Origin: Curtobacterium sp. MCSS17_015
GTDB lineage: Bacteria > Actinomycetota > Actinomycetes > Actinomycetales > Microbacteriaceae
Length of the DNA stretch: 64,000 nt
Direction: 5' to 3'
Assembly (NCBI RefSeq): GCF_003234265.2
Contig: NZ_CP126256.1
Coordinates: forward strand, 1,302,001 to 1,366,000
This document shows, one piece after another, positions 1-10,212 of this stretch. Position 1 is the stretch's first letter, and every line of letters starts with the position of its first letter. The translations under genes were made by a program, and so were the position numbers. The notes under the pieces are model-generated. The model saw only the letters and a program-made list of their open reading frames with translations, was not told the origin of the DNA and did not search any database.

Positions 1-1535
1 AGGTCGTCGACGCGGTCCGGTCCGGGCAGGTGCCCACGACCTTCGGGGGCACGCTCGCCCTCCTCGGCGCCGCCTTCCTGCTCCGGGCGGTCGCGGCGTG
101 GGCCACGGACGACCTGGCGGCGCGTGCCGGCGCCCGGGTGAAGAGCGAACTCCGCGCGGCCGTGCTCCGGCGCGCGGCCGACCGGGGGCCGGGATGGCTC
201 GCCGGTCGGTCGAGCGCCGGGTTCGCCACGACGCTCGGGCCCGGTCTCGACGCCCTCGACGCGTACTTCGGCCGCTACCTCCCGCAGCTCGCGCTCACGG
301 CGGTCGCGACCCCGGTCCTCCTGGTCGCGATCGCACTCGGCGACCTGACGAGCGCGATCGTCATCGTGTGCGCGATGCCCGTCATCCCGGTCTTCATGAT
401 CCTCATCGGCCTGGCGACGCAGACGCTCCAGCGCCGTCAGGCGGACGCGCTGGCGCGACTCGGCGGCGCGTTCACCGAGGCGGTCGAGGGGCTCGCGACG
501 CTCAAGGTCTTCGGGCGGGCCCGACGGCAGGTCAGCCGGATCGGACGCGTCACGGACGAGTACCGCCGCGGGACCCTCGGGGTGCTCCGGCTGTCCTTCG
601 TGAGCGGGTTCGCGCTCGAGCTCGCGGCCAGCCTCTCCGTCGCCCTGGTCGCGGTGTCGATCGGCATCCGGTTGGTCGACGGCTCGCTCGGCCTCGGTGC
701 GGCGTTGTTCGTGCTCGTCCTCGCGCCCGAGGCGTTCGCCCCGCTCCGACAGGTCGGTGCCGACTTCCATGCGGCGCAGGACGGGGTCGAGGCCTCGCGG
801 ACCGTGCTCGACGTGCTCGACGACCCGCAGCGGGACACGTCCGACGCCTCGGCACCAGCCGCGCGGAGCGCGGACGACGCTGCCGCCGACGCACTGGTCC
901 TCCGGGGCCTCACCGTCCACCGTCCCGACGTCGTCGTCGGTCCGGTCGACCTGACCGCCCCGGTCGGCACCGTCGTCGCGGTGGCCGGCCCGAGCGGGTC
1001 CGGCAAGTCGAGCCTCCTCGCCGCGCTCCGTGGCGTCCTCCCGCACGACGGCACGGTCGTCGTCCCCGGCGCGGCGGGCACACCCGTGACGGAGCGCACC
1101 ACCTGGGTCGACCAGCGCCCCCGCCTCGTCCGGGGCACGGTCGCCGAGAACGTCGCCCTGTCCGCGACCCCCGACGTCGAGCGCGTGCGGACCGCGCTCG
1201 GTGCGGTCGGGCTGGGACTGGAGCCGGGCCTCCCGGTCGGTTCCGGTGGCACGGGGCTGTCCGGCGGTCAGGCGCAGCGGGTCGCGGTGGCCCGCGGCCT
1301 GTACCGGGCCGCGGCCCGCCGGACCCCGCTGGTGCTCCTCGACGAGCCGACGTCCGCCCTCGACGCGGAGTCCGAGTCGCTCGTCGTCGCCGCGGCGCGC
1401 CGACTGGCGGACGACGGGGCCGTCGTCGTCGTCGCGAGCCACCGGCGTGCGGTCATCGCTGCCGCCGACGTCGTGGCGACCGTCGACCCCTCGGGTGCCG
1501 TCACGATCCGGACCGCCCGGGTGGTGTCCGCATGA
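1..1535 (+). CDS. cydD: Thiol reductant ABC exporter, CydD subunit (5' end outside window)
   Basis: This is one half of the heterodimeric CydDC exporter, an inner-membrane ABC protein that exports cysteine/glutathione and is needed to assemble cytochrome bd oxidase. The frame is open from the first base, so the N-terminus lies outside the window; a GTG at 30 is probably internal. The visible part has the second half of the membrane domain and then an ATPase domain with Walker A GPSGSGKSS, signature LSGGQAQRVAVARGL, Walker B VLLDEPTSALD and a switch histidine in VVASHRR. Its stop overlaps the cydC start (ATGA), so the two are translationally coupled. In actinobacteria cydAB normally lies just upstream; that is expected, not seen here. 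Confidence 0.93.
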   Translation, partial: VVDAVRSGQVPTTFGGTLALLGAAFLLRAVAAWATDDLAARAGARVKSELRAAVLRRAADRGPGWLAGRSSAGFATTLGPGLDALDAYFGRYLPQLALTAVATPVLLVAIALGDLTSAIVIVCAMPVIPVFMILIGLATQTLQRRQADALARLGGAFTEAVEGLATLKVFGRARRQVSRIGRVTDEYRRGTLGVLRLSFVSGFALELAASLSVALVAVSIGIRLVDGSLGLGAALFVLVLAPEAFAPLRQVGADFHAAQDGVEASRTVLDVLDDPQRDTSDASAPAARSADDAAADALVLRGLTVHRPDVVVGPVDLTAPVGTVVAVAGPSGSGKSSLLAALRGVLPHDGTVVVPGAAGTPVTERTTWVDQRPRLVRGTVAENVALSATPDVERVRTALGAVGLGLEPGLPVGSGGTGLSGGQAQRVAVARGLYRAAARRTPLVLLDEPTSALDAESESLVVAAARRLADDGAVVVVASHRRAVIAAADVVATVDPSGAVTIRTARVVSA

Positions 1536-3250
1536 CGGCGACGCGCGGCAGTGCCGCCGGGACCGACCGGGAGGCCCGTCCCGGCTCCGTCCTCCGGCTC
1601 GCCATGCCCCGCGGGCGCGGCTGGGCGAAGGCGGTCGCCGCCGGCGTGCTCAGCGCGCTGTGCGGCGTCGCCCTGCTCGCCGCGAGCGGGTACCTCATCA
1701 CCCGTGCAGCGGAACACCCGCCGATCCTCTACCTGACGCTCGTCATGGTCGGGGTCCGCGCCTTCGCACTCGGCCGCGCCGTCTTCCGGTACGTGGACCG
1801 CCTGGCCGGGCACGACGCGTCCTTCCGTCAACTCGCCGTCGTCCGCACCGAGATGTACCGCCGGTTGGCGTCGGTCGCCCCCGCCGGGCTCGGGTCGACC
1901 GGTCGCGGCGACCTCATGACCCGGCTCGTCACCGACACCGACCGGCTGCAGGACCTGCCGATCCGGGTGGTCGGTCCGCTCGTCTCGGCCGGTGCCACCG
2001 CGCTCCTCTCGGTGGTCGCGGTCGCGTTCGTGTCCCTGCCGGCGGCCCTCGTGCTCCTCCTGGCGCTCGGCGTCGCCGCGCTCGTCGGGACGGTCGTCAC
2101 GAGCGTCGTGGCGACGCGGTCCGACCGGCAGACCGCGGCCGACCGGGGGCACGTCGCCGACCTCGTGCTCGACACCGTGCGGACGCTCGACGTCTTCGCC
2201 GCGTACGGCACGCTCGAGGAGCGACTCACGCACCTCGGCCGCCTCGACGACCGGGTGACCCGTGCGGTCCGTCGGCGCGGCGCCGTCGAGTCCCTCGTCG
2301 GTGCGCTCGTGGGGCTCGTCGGCGGTGCCGCGGTCCTCGGTGTGCTCGCCGTCGGGGCCCCCACTGTGGTGGCGGGCGCCCTGGACGGTCCGCTCTGGGC
2401 CCTGGCGGTGTTCGTCCCGCTCGCGCTGTTCGAGGTCGTCGGGAGCGTCCCGCTGGCGGTCCTCACCCTCCGCCGGGTCCGTGCCGCCGCCGAGCGCGTC
2501 GAGCAGGTCGTGCCCGCCGAGCTGCCCGCCGGACTCGTGCCGGAGCCGGACCGGGCCGCGACGGCCGAGGAACTCGCCGTGCCGTCGGCCGTGACAGTCC
2601 GGGTGCGCGACCTGTCCGTCCGGTGGCCCGGCGCACCGGCGCCCGCAGTCGACGGCGTGTCGTTCGACCTGGAGCCCGGCGAGGTCGTCGTGCTGAGCGG
2701 TCCGAGCGGCGCGGGCAAGTCGACCCTCGTCGATGCACTCGTCCGGTTCGTTGACCACACCGGCGGGTACACGCTCGACGGCGTCGCGGCGCGGACCCTG
2801 CACCCGGACGCGGTCCGCGCCCGCGTCGGGCTCATCGAGCAGGACCCGTTCGTCTTCGACCAGTCGGTCCGTCAGAACCTGCTGTTCGCCCGCGAGGGCT
2901 CCACCGACGCCGAACTGCTCGACGTGCTCCACCGGGTCGGGCTCGGTGACTGGGTGGCACGACGCGGGGGACTCGACGCCAGCGTCGGGGAGCGCGGGTC
3001 GCTCGTGTCCGGCGGGCAGGCGCACCGGCTGGCGCTGGCCCGGGCGCTCCTCCACGCGTTCCCGGTCCTCGTGCTCGACGAACCGACCGCCGACATCGAC
3101 CCCGACCTCGGCGACGCCGTGCTCCGCGACCTGGTCACGACCGTCCGGGCCGCGGGCCGCACGCTGCTCGTCGTGTCCCACGTGCCGGTTCCGGCCGACC
3201 TGGTCGACCGCACCCTGCGGATGGCGGACGGACGCCTGCTCGCGCGGTGA
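1532..3250 (+). CDS. cydC: Thiol reductant ABC exporter, CydC subunit
   Basis: This is the partner of CydD in the membrane CydDC exporter. It has 572 residues: a six-helix ABC membrane domain (about residues 25-310) followed by an ATPase domain with Walker [10 protein letters not shown], signature [15 protein letters not shown], Walker [11 protein letters not shown] and switch histidine in VVSHV. The ATG at 1532 overlaps the cydD stop by 4 nt, which fixes the start. Length and domain order are normal for CydC. The neighbouring downstream gene leuS appears to have its own promoter. Confidence 0.94.
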   Translation: MTATRGSAAGTDREARPGSVLRLAMPRGRGWAKAVAAGVLSALCGVALLAASGYLITRAAEHPPILYLTLVMVGVRAFALGRAVFRYVDRLAGHDASFRQLAVVRTEMYRRLASVAPAGLGSTGRGDLMTRLVTDTDRLQDLPIRVVGPLVSAGATALLSVVAVAFVSLPAALVLLLALGVAALVGTVVTSVVATRSDRQTAADRGHVADLVLDTVRTLDVFAAYGTLEERLTHLGRLDDRVTRAVRRRGAVESLVGALVGLVGGAAVLGVLAVGAPTVVAGALDGPLWALAVFVPLALFEVVGSVPLAVLTLRRVRAAAERVEQVVPAELPAGLVPEPDRAATAEELAVPSAVTVRVRDLSVRWPGAPAPAVDGVSFDLEPGEVVVLSGPSGAGKSTLVDALVRFVDHTGGYTLDGVAARTLHPDAVRARVGLIEQDPFVFDQSVRQNLLFAREGSTDAELLDVLHRVGLGDWVARRGGLDASVGERGSLVSGGQAHRLALARALLHAFPVLVLDEPTADIDPDLGDAVLRDLVTTVRAAGRTLLVVSHVPVPADLVDRTLRMADGRLLAR

Positions 3251-3286
3251 GCCGATGCGCGGACGCGGGGGGAGCCTCCCGGCTTG

Positions 3287-3292
3287 TATCGT
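3287..3292 (+). promoter_or_regulatory. -10 box of leuS (leaderless promoter)
   Basis: TATCGT lies 8 nt before the GTG at 3301, where transcription would start at or next to the start codon. No Shine-Dalgarno is seen before that GTG, and there is no clear -35. Confidence 0.5.
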
Positions 3293-3300
3293 TGTGGACC

Positions 3301-5856
3301 GTGACCATCGAGCAGCACGTCGAGGACCCGCACACCTACGACTTCCGGCGCATCCAGCAGAAGTGGCAGGCACGGTGGGAAGAGCTCGGCCTCTTCACCG
3401 CCGACCCCGACGACAAGCGCCCGCGCAAGTACATCCTCGAGATGTTCCCGTACCCGTCCGGTGACCTGCACATGGGGCACGCCGAGAACTGGGCGCTCGG
3501 CGACTTCGTGGCGCGGTACTGGCGCCAGCAGGGCTTCAACGTGCTGCACCCGATCGGCTGGGACTCCTTCGGCCTGCCCGCCGAGAACGCCGCCATCAAG
3601 CGCGGGGTCGACCCGAAGGACTGGACCTACGCGAACATCGCGCAGCAGAAGGCCTCGTTCAAGCGGTACGCGCCCTCGTTCGACTGGTCGACCGAGATCC
3701 ACACCTCGGACCCCGAGTACTACAAGTGGAACCAGTGGCTGTTCCTCAAGATGTACGAGAAGGGCCTGGCGTACCGGAAGGACAGCTGGGTCAACTGGGA
3801 CCCGGTGGACCAGACCGTCCTCGCCAACGAGCAGGTCCTGCCCGACGGCACCTCGGACCGCTCCGGTGCCGTCGTCGTCAAGAAGAAGCTGACGCAGTGG
3901 TACTTCAAGATCACCGACTACGCGGACCGCCTGCTCGACGACCTCAACCAGCTCGAGGGCCGGTGGCCGTCGAAGGTCATCGCGATGCAGCGCAACTGGA
4001 TCGGGCGCTCGGTCGGTGCCGACGTCGACTTCCTCATCGAGGGGCGGAACGAGCCCGTCACGGTGTTCACCACGCGTCCCGACACGATCCACGGCGTGAC
4101 CTTCCTGGTCGTCGCACCCGACTCGGACCTCGCCGCGGAGCTCGTCGCGGACCCCTCGGTCGACGACGCCACCCGTGCCGCGTTCCAGGAGTACCTGGTC
4201 GCCACGCAGAAGGCGTCGGACATCGACCGCCAGAACGCGGACCGACCGAAGACGGGTGTGCCGCTCGGTCGTTCGGCGATCCACCCGCTGACCGGGGAGC
4301 GCCTGCCGCTGTGGGCCGCCGACTACGTCCTCGCCGACTACGGTCACGGCGCCGTGATGGCCGTTCCGGCGCACGACCAGCGCGACCTCGACTTCGCCCG
4401 CGCCTTCGACCTGCCGGTCAAGGTCGTCGTCGACACGAACCAGCCCGTCACCGGTGCGATCCCGGTCATCGCCGAGGGCGCGACCCTCGACGACCTGCCG
4501 TCGCTCGACCCGACCACCACGGGCGAGGCCCTCACCGGACAGGGCCGGATGATCAACTCCGGCCCGCTCGACGGCATGAGCAAGCAGCACGCCATCACCG
4601 CCGCCATCGGGCTGCTCGAGGAGCGCGGGACCGGCCGTGCCGCCAAGACGTACCGGCTGCGCGACTGGCTCATCTCCCGCCAGCGCTTCTGGGGCACCCC
4701 GATCCCGATCATCCACGGTGAGGACGGCACGCAGTACCCGGTCCCGGAGGACCAGCTGCCCGTCGTCCTGCCCGACACCGAGGGCCTGGACCTCAAGCCG
4801 AAGGGCACCTCGCCCCTCGGCGGTGCCACCGACTGGGTGAACGTGCCGAACCCGGTGGACGGCACCCCGGCCCGCCGTGACCCGGACACGATGGACACGT
4901 TCGTCGACTCGTCCTGGTACTTCCTGCGCTTCCTGTCGCCGAACGACGAGACCCAGGCGTTCGACCCGGCGCTGGTCAACAAGTGGGCGCCCGTCGACCA
5001 GTACATCGGCGGCGTCGAGCACGCGATCCTGCACCTGCTCTACGCACGCTTCGTGACGAAGGTGCTCTTCGACCTCGGCTACCTCGACTTCACCGAGCCG
5101 TTCTCGGCGCTGCTCAACCAGGGCATGGTGCTCTCCGGCGGTTCGAAGATGTCGAAGTCGAAGGGCGGGGTGTCGCTCGGCGACGAGCTCGACGCACACG
5201 GTGTCGACGCCATCCGCCTCGTGATGGGCTTCGCCGGTCCGCCGGAGGACGACATCAACTGGGAGGACGTCTCGCCGGCGGCCTCGGCTCGGTTCCTGGC
5301 CCGGGCGTACCGCATCGCGGTCGACGTCACCTCGACGCCGGACGCCGTCTGGTCGACCGGTGACCGCAGCGTGCGACAGGCGACCCACCGGTTCCTGGCG
5401 GACGCCCCCGGGCTCATGGAGTCGTTCAAGTTCAACGTCGTGATCGCGCGGCTGATGGACCTGGTGAACGTCACCCGCAAGGCGATCGACAGCGGCCCCG
5501 GTGCCGCCGATCCCGCCGTGCGGGAGGCCGCCGAGACCATCGCCCTGGGCCTCAGCGTCTTCGCGCCGTACACCGGTGAGGAGATGTGGCAGACGCTCGG
5601 CTACGACTCGCCGGTCGCGACGTTCGGGTGGCGGAAGGCCGACCCGACGCTGCTCGTGCAGGAGACCCTGACCGCCGTCGTGCAGGTCAACGGCAAGGTG
5701 CGCGACTCGTTCGAGGTGTCGAAGTCGATCGAGGCCGACGAGCTCGAGCAGCTCGCCCGGACCTCGGCAGCGGTGCAGCGGTACATCGGGGACCGCGAGA
5801 TCGTGAAGGTCATCGTGCGGGCGCCGAAGCTCGTCAACATCGCCATCAAGGGGTAA
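3301..5856 (+). CDS. leuS: Leucine--tRNA ligase
   Basis: A cytoplasmic class I aminoacyl-tRNA synthetase that charges tRNA-Leu. It has 851 residues with the ATP-binding HIGH-type motif HMGH at residues 57-60, the CP1 editing domain (about 225-420), and KMSKS at about residue 615-619, followed by an anticodon-binding C-terminal part. I chose GTG 3301 because of the -10 box 8 nt upstream. A GTG at 3247 overlapping the cydC stop would add 18 residues without family resemblance. A strong hairpin follows the stop. Confidence 0.95.
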   Translation: MTIEQHVEDPHTYDFRRIQQKWQARWEELGLFTADPDDKRPRKYILEMFPYPSGDLHMGHAENWALGDFVARYWRQQGFNVLHPIGWDSFGLPAENAAIKRGVDPKDWTYANIAQQKASFKRYAPSFDWSTEIHTSDPEYYKWNQWLFLKMYEKGLAYRKDSWVNWDPVDQTVLANEQVLPDGTSDRSGAVVVKKKLTQWYFKITDYADRLLDDLNQLEGRWPSKVIAMQRNWIGRSVGADVDFLIEGRNEPVTVFTTRPDTIHGVTFLVVAPDSDLAAELVADPSVDDATRAAFQEYLVATQKASDIDRQNADRPKTGVPLGRSAIHPLTGERLPLWAADYVLADYGHGAVMAVPAHDQRDLDFARAFDLPVKVVVDTNQPVTGAIPVIAEGATLDDLPSLDPTTTGEALTGQGRMINSGPLDGMSKQHAITAAIGLLEERGTGRAAKTYRLRDWLISRQRFWGTPIPIIHGEDGTQYPVPEDQLPVVLPDTEGLDLKPKGTSPLGGATDWVNVPNPVDGTPARRDPDTMDTFVDSSWYFLRFLSPNDETQAFDPALVNKWAPVDQYIGGVEHAILHLLYARFVTKVLFDLGYLDFTEPFSALLNQGMVLSGGSKMSKSKGGVSLGDELDAHGVDAIRLVMGFAGPPEDDINWEDVSPAASARFLARAYRIAVDVTSTPDAVWSTGDRSVRQATHRFLADAPGLMESFKFNVVIARLMDLVNVTRKAIDSGPGAADPAVREAAETIALGLSVFAPYTGEEMWQTLGYDSPVATFGWRKADPTLLVQETLTAVVQVNGKVRDSFEVSKSIEADELEQLARTSAAVQRYIGDREIVKVIVRAPKLVNIAIKG

Positions 5857-5902
5857 CGCCCCTCCACAGCACCGGTACGGCTGACGCCGTCCACAGGGGT
5901 GT

Positions 5903-5940
5903 CGCTACGGAGCCCGGTCGGGAGACCGGGCTCCGTAGCG
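5903..5940 (+). terminator. leuS terminator hairpin (17-bp perfect stem)
   Basis: The arms 5903-5919 and 5924-5940 are perfectly complementary, with loop GGGA. There is no T-run after it. The 3' arm also holds most of the comEA -10 box. Confidence 0.8.
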
Positions 5941-5941
5941 T
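5936..5941 (+). promoter_or_regulatory. -10 box of comEA (leaderless)
   Basis: TAGCGT lies 6 nt before the comEA ATG. The first five bases belong to the 3' arm of the leuS terminator stem. Confidence 0.55.
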
Positions 5942-5947
5942 TCCGGC

Positions 5948-6715
5948 ATGTCCCGCTTCGTGCTCACTCCCCGCGCCGCCCTGGTGCTCGTCGGCATCGT
6001 GCTGGTGCTCGCGCTCGGGGTCGTCCTGGCCGGATCATGGACGGGTGACGGCGGAGGAGCGTCGGCCGACGGGGTAACGGTCGTCTCCGGAGCGCCGACG
6101 GTGGCGGGTGGGGGCGAGCCGTCGAGGCGCTCCCCGTCGTCTCCGGCCACCGGTGGGTCCTCACCGGTGGCCGGGCTGTCCGGCGCCCCCTCCGGCTCGC
6201 CGTCGCGCGCGCCCGCCGTGGCCGTGGTGTACGTCGTCGGGGCCGTCGGTCGGGCGGGAGTCGTCACGGTGCCGCCGGATGCACGGGTCTCGGACGCGCT
6301 GACGGCGGCCGGGGGAGCGTCGGCGGACGCGGACCTCTCCCGGCTCAACCTGGCCCGGCCCGTCGTCGACGGGGAGCGACTGTACGTGCCGCGGGCCGGG
6401 GAGACCGAGATCCCCGCCGAGATCCCGGCGGGTGGTGGCGGGGGTGCGGGCGCCGGCCCTGGTGGCAGCGTGGCCGCGCCGGGAGGCGGTGGGGCCGGGG
6501 GCGCGGGAGCCGGCGGTGCTCCGGCGGTCGTCGACCTCAACGTCGCCGACGCCACTGCCCTCGAGACGTTGCCCGGCATCGGGCCCGCGCTGGCCGAGCG
6601 GATCCTGGCGTGGCGGGAGGAGCACGGTGGCTTCCGTTCGGTGGAGGACCTGCTCGAGGTCAGCGGCATCGGGGAAGGCCGCTTCGCCGAGTTGCAGGAC
6701 CGGGTGCGGGTGTGA
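5948..6715 (+). CDS. comEA: ComEA-like helix-hairpin-helix DNA-binding competence protein
   Basis: A membrane-anchored DNA receptor for uptake of external DNA. It has 255 residues: an N-terminal membrane helix (about 9-28), a Ser/Pro/Gly-rich linker, an SLBB-like domain beginning VYVVGAVGRAGVV (about 95-140), a long Gly/Ala linker, and a C-terminal double helix-hairpin-helix (about 192-255) with LPGIGPALAERI and VSGIGEGRF. No Shine-Dalgarno precedes ATG 5948, which fits a leaderless mRNA. It overlaps comEC by 4 nt (GTGA). Other genes of a DNA-uptake pilus are not in the window. Confidence 0.9.
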   Translation: MSRFVLTPRAALVLVGIVLVLALGVVLAGSWTGDGGGASADGVTVVSGAPTVAGGGEPSRRSPSSPATGGSSPVAGLSGAPSGSPSRAPAVAVVYVVGAVGRAGVVTVPPDARVSDALTAAGGASADADLSRLNLARPVVDGERLYVPRAGETEIPAEIPAGGGGGAGAGPGGSVAAPGGGGAGGAGAGGAPAVVDLNVADATALETLPGIGPALAERILAWREEHGGFRSVEDLLEVSGIGEGRFAELQDRVRV

Positions 6716-9700
6716 GCGCGGAGACGTCGACCGGTGCCGGTCTCGCTCGCGGCGGTCCGCCGCGGACCTCCGTGGCGGACCTGCGACTGGCCGGCCCGGT
6801 CGCGGTGACGTGGATCGTGGTGGTCGTGCTCGTCGGGGTGCCGCAGGTGGGGGTGGTGGTCGCCGCAGTCGCGACTGCCGTGGCGGGGCTGGTGTCCGGT
6901 GCGCTCCTGTTCGGGAGTGGTCCGTCCGCGACCGGTCCGGTCGGGGACGGTCGGTACCGAGCGGGCTGGCTCCGTCCCGCTCGCGCGGTCCCGGTCGACG
7001 CCGTGCGCGGCACCGCCGCGCTCGTGCTCACCACGGCCCTCCTGGTCGCCCTGGCGGCCGGTGCGGTCGCTGCCGGCCAGGGTGCCCGGGCTCCCGCGAT
7101 CGTGCTCGACGCGACCGACCACAGGGTGGAGACCCGTGTCCGGCTCGACCGCGACCTCGCCGCCGACGACCGGTCCGTGGTCGGCACGCTCGAGACGGTC
7201 GTGGTGCGCGCCGAGTTGCACACGGGTCTGCGCGTGCCGGTCCGGCTCGTCCCGCCGGCCGACGAGCCACGCGCGCCCGTGGTGCCGGCCGGAGCACTCG
7301 TGACCGTCCGGGGTCAGCTCCAGGCGGACGATCCCGGTGCACCGACGTCCGTCGTCGTCTTCGCCCAAGGTCCGATCGAGACCACGGCGGGTCCGACGGG
7401 TGTCCTCGGCGTCAGTGCCGTCGCGCGGGCGGCCTTCGTGACGGTCACCACGGGCCTCCCGGAGCCGGGCGGCGCGCTCCTCCGCGGGCTCGCGATCGGT
7501 GACCGGTCCGGGCTGGACCCGGAGACCGAGCAGGCGATGGAGACGTCGGCGCTGACGCACCTGACGGCGGTCTCCGGCTCGAACTGCGCAGTCGTCGTCG
7601 CCCTGGTGGTCCTGCTCGGCCGTGCGCTGGGCGTCCCGCGGATCGTGCGGGCCACAGTCGCGGTCGCGGTGCTGCTCGGCTTCGTCGTCCTGGTCCGCCC
7701 CGACCCGTCGATCACCCGGGCTGCCGTGATGGCCGTGGTGGTCCTCGTCGTGCACCTGACCGGACGGCCGGTGCGCGGCGTGCCGCTCATCGCGATCGCG
7801 GTCCTCGGCATGCTCGTGGTCGACCCGTGGGTCGCCCGCTCGTTCGCGTTCGCGCTCTCGGTCCTGGCGACGACCGGCATCGTGGTCCTCGCCCCGCCGC
7901 TCACCGACCTGCTCGCCCGTCGGACCTGGCCCCCGGTCGCGGCAGCCGTGTCGGTGCCGGTCGCGGCGCAGATCGCGTGCTGGCCGGTCACCATCCCGTT
8001 GTCGCCGACGGTGCCGACCTACGCGGTGCCGGCGAACCTGCTCGCGGAGTTCCTGGCCCCGGTCGCCACCGTCGTCGGCCTCGGCGCATGTCTGCTCGCA
8101 CCGCTGTGGCCCACCGGCGCGGGGGTGCTCGCGGGCGTGGGATGGGTCCCGGCAGCGGCCATCGGAGCCGTCGCCCACGGGGCGGCCGCGCTGCCGGTGG
8201 CATCGGTGCCGTGGCCGTCCGGCACGGGCGGGATCGTCGGCGCCGCCGCGGTGAGTGTCGCGCTGGCGGTGGGGGTGCTCGCGCCGGGTCGGGTCCGCCG
8301 CAGCCTGTTCGTCCTGGCAGCCGTCATCGCTGCGGTCGGCGTCGGTTCGGTCGCGGTGCCCGAGGTCCTGGTGCGCGGCAGCGTGCCGACGGGGTGGACG
8401 ATCGCGATGTGTGACGTCGGGCAGGGGGACGCCACCGTGCTCCGGAGTGCCGGCCGGACGGCGCTCGTCGACACCGGGGACGATCCCGGACGGCTCCGGG
8501 ACTGCCTCGCGCTGCTCGGCGTGGACCACCTCGACCTGCTCGTCCTGACGCACTTCGACCGCGACCACGTCGGTGCCGTGGCCGAGGTCTCCCGCCAGGT
8601 CGACACCGCCCTCGTCGGACCCGTCGGCAGGCCCGCGGACGCCCGCGTCGTGTCCGATCTGCGGGCGGCGCAGGTCGACGTCCGCCAGGCTGCCGACGGG
8701 ACCAGCGGGCTGCTCGGCGAGCTCGGGTGGCGCGTGCTGTGGCCGCCGAGCGGGGACGAGCGCGCCGGCAACGCGGCGAGCATCGTCCTCCGGGTCGACC
8801 CGGCGCCGGGAGAGCCCTGCCCCGGGTGCCTCAGCACGGTGCTGCTCGGCGACCTGGGCGAGGACGCGCAACGCCGACTCCTCCGGACCGCGGCGCCGGA
8901 CGCGCTCGCGCCGGTCGACGTGGTCAAGGTCGCGCACCACGGATCCGCCGACCAGGACCCGGAGCTGTACCGCGTGCTCGCTGCCCGCGTCGGCCTGATC
9001 GGGGTCGGGGCGGACAACGACTACGGGCACCCGACGGAACGGGCGCTGGAGATGCTCGTGGCGGCCGGCACCACTCCGTACCGGACGGACCGGTCGGGCA
9101 CGATCGTCATCCGGGGCGGCGAGCCTCCGGACAGGGGCGCCGGCGACGATGCCGATGACGGGGCAATCGGGGGAGACGTCAGCGGCCCGGCCGAGGCGAT
9201 CGGTCTTCGCCCGCTCGAGGTGTGGACGGAACGTCGCGATGACGACACAGGTTCCGGCCAGAGCATGTCCGGCACCAGCAGCAGGCCCGCAGCCCTGGTC
9301 GCCGTCGTCGGCCGGGCTCGTCGGCTGTCGCCCGTAGGATCGAGGCGACCTCGACCGTTCCTGCCGACTGTGCAGCGGAAGGGCCGGCGTCGCCACCCAG
9401 CACCACCGGAAGGACCCGCATGCCTGCCAAGAAGCCCGCGCGCGCCGCAGCGAAGATCGACCAGGTCCCGTGGTCGGCGATCCGGCCGGCACCGGTCGTC
9501 CTGGTCACGGGCGCGGAGACGTTCCTCGCCGAGCGGTCGATCGGCATGCTCCGGGACCTGCTCGTCGGCGAGGACCCGGCGCTCGAGGTGCACGACCTCG
9601 AAGCCGACCAGTACGCGCCCGGCCTGCTGGCCACGCTGGCGAGCCCGTCGCTGTTCGGTGAACCCCGGCTCGTGCGCGTCACGCACGTCGAGAAGTGCAC

Positions 9701-10212
9701 GGACGCCTTCATCACCGAGAGCATCTCGTACCTGCAGGCCCCGGCGGACGACGTCACCCTGGTGCTCCGACACGGTGGGGGAGTCCGGGGCAAGAAGCTC
9801 CTCGACACCATCCGCAGCGGGGTCGGTGGCGGCATCGAGGTCCAGTGCGACGAGATCAAGCGCGACACCGACCGGATCGACTTCGTCAACGCGGAGTTCC
9901 GCGCCGCCCGCCGGAAGATCGCACCCTCGGCCGTCCGCACCCTGGTCGCCGCGTTCGCCGACGACCTCGCCGAACTCGCCGCTGCATGTCGCCAGCTCCT
10001 CGCGGACGAGGCCGACGAGATCACCGACCGCACCGTCGACAAGTACTACGGCGGCCGGGTCGAGACGAACGCGTTCAAGGTGGCCGACATCGCCCTCGCC
10101 GGTCGTTCCGCTCCGGCGATCGTCGAACTGCGGCACGCCCTCGCGACCGGTGAGGCCCCGGTCCCGATCGTCGCCGCCTTCGCGAGCAAGATCCGCACGA
10201 TGGCGAAGGTGA
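6712..10212 (+). CDS. comEC: ComEC/Rec2 DNA-uptake channel; reading frame lacks its expected stop
   Basis: An inner-membrane channel for single-stranded DNA during transformation. GTG 6712 overlaps the comEA stop. In order: two or three N-terminal helices, a DUF4131-like region, the multi-helix Competence domain (roughly residues 235-545), and a metallo-beta-lactamase-like C-terminal domain with CDVGQGDATVL, THFDRDHVGAV and VAHHGS. The recognisable protein ends near base 9120 with DRSGTIVIRGG. The frame then has no stop until 10212, so the last ~360 codons look non-native and overlap holA in another frame. A stop (9156-9158) exists in the frame one base back. This suggests a frameshift, a lost stop or a sequencing error; I give the literal open frame. 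Confidence 0.75.
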   Translation: MSAETSTGAGLARGGPPRTSVADLRLAGPVAVTWIVVVVLVGVPQVGVVVAAVATAVAGLVSGALLFGSGPSATGPVGDGRYRAGWLRPARAVPVDAVRGTAALVLTTALLVALAAGAVAAGQGARAPAIVLDATDHRVETRVRLDRDLAADDRSVVGTLETVVVRAELHTGLRVPVRLVPPADEPRAPVVPAGALVTVRGQLQADDPGAPTSVVVFAQGPIETTAGPTGVLGVSAVARAAFVTVTTGLPEPGGALLRGLAIGDRSGLDPETEQAMETSALTHLTAVSGSNCAVVVALVVLLGRALGVPRIVRATVAVAVLLGFVVLVRPDPSITRAAVMAVVVLVVHLTGRPVRGVPLIAIAVLGMLVVDPWVARSFAFALSVLATTGIVVLAPPLTDLLARRTWPPVAAAVSVPVAAQIACWPVTIPLSPTVPTYAVPANLLAEFLAPVATVVGLGACLLAPLWPTGAGVLAGVGWVPAAAIGAVAHGAAALPVASVPWPSGTGGIVGAAAVSVALAVGVLAPGRVRRSLFVLAAVIAAVGVGSVAVPEVLVRGSVPTGWTIAMCDVGQGDATVLRSAGRTALVDTGDDPGRLRDCLALLGVDHLDLLVLTHFDRDHVGAVAEVSRQVDTALVGPVGRPADARVVSDLRAAQVDVRQAADGTSGLLGELGWRVLWPPSGDERAGNAASIVLRVDPAPGEPCPGCLSTVLLGDLGEDAQRRLLRTAAPDALAPVDVVKVAHHGSADQDPELYRVLAARVGLIGVGADNDYGHPTERALEMLVAAGTTPYRTDRSGTIVIRGGEPPDRGAGDDADDGAIGGDVSGPAEAIGLRPLEVWTERRDDDTGSGQSMSGTSSRPAALVAVVGRARRLSPVGSRRPRPFLPTVQRKGRRRHPAPPEGPACLPRSPRAPQRRSTRSRGRRSGRHRSSWSRARRRSSPSGRSACSGTCSSARTRRSRCTTSKPTSTRPACWPRWRARRCSVNPGSCASRTSRSARTPSSPRASRTCRPRRTTSPWCSDTVGESGARSSSTPSAAGSVAASRSSATRSSATPTGSTSSTRSSAPPAGRSHPRPSAPWSPRSPTTSPNSPLHVASSSRTRPTRSPTAPSTSTTAAGSRRTRSRWPTSPSPVVPLRRSSNCGTPSRPVRPRSRSSPPSRARSARWRR
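9335..9340 (+). promoter_or_regulatory. Candidate -10 box upstream of holA
   Basis: TAGGAT, 79 nt before the holA start; the start has its own Shine-Dalgarno (GGAAGGA, 9408-9414). This promoter lies inside the non-native 3' extension of comEC, which supports the view that this stretch is really intergenic. Confidence 0.45.

Noticed and set aside
3247..3300. Upstream GTG start for leuS overlapping the cydC stop
   Set aside because: The added 18 residues do not resemble LeuS, and a -10 box lies between the two starts.
2872..5388. Minus-strand open frame (838 codons) opposite leuS
   Set aside because: Shadow of leuS; the protein has no domains and biased Arg/Val/Asp composition.
5905..9492. 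Very long minus-strand open frame (about 1195 codons) opposite comEA-comEC
   Set aside because: Codon composition is Arg/Asp/Gly-rich with no recognisable domain; this is the usual stop-poor shadow of a coding strand in high-GC DNA.
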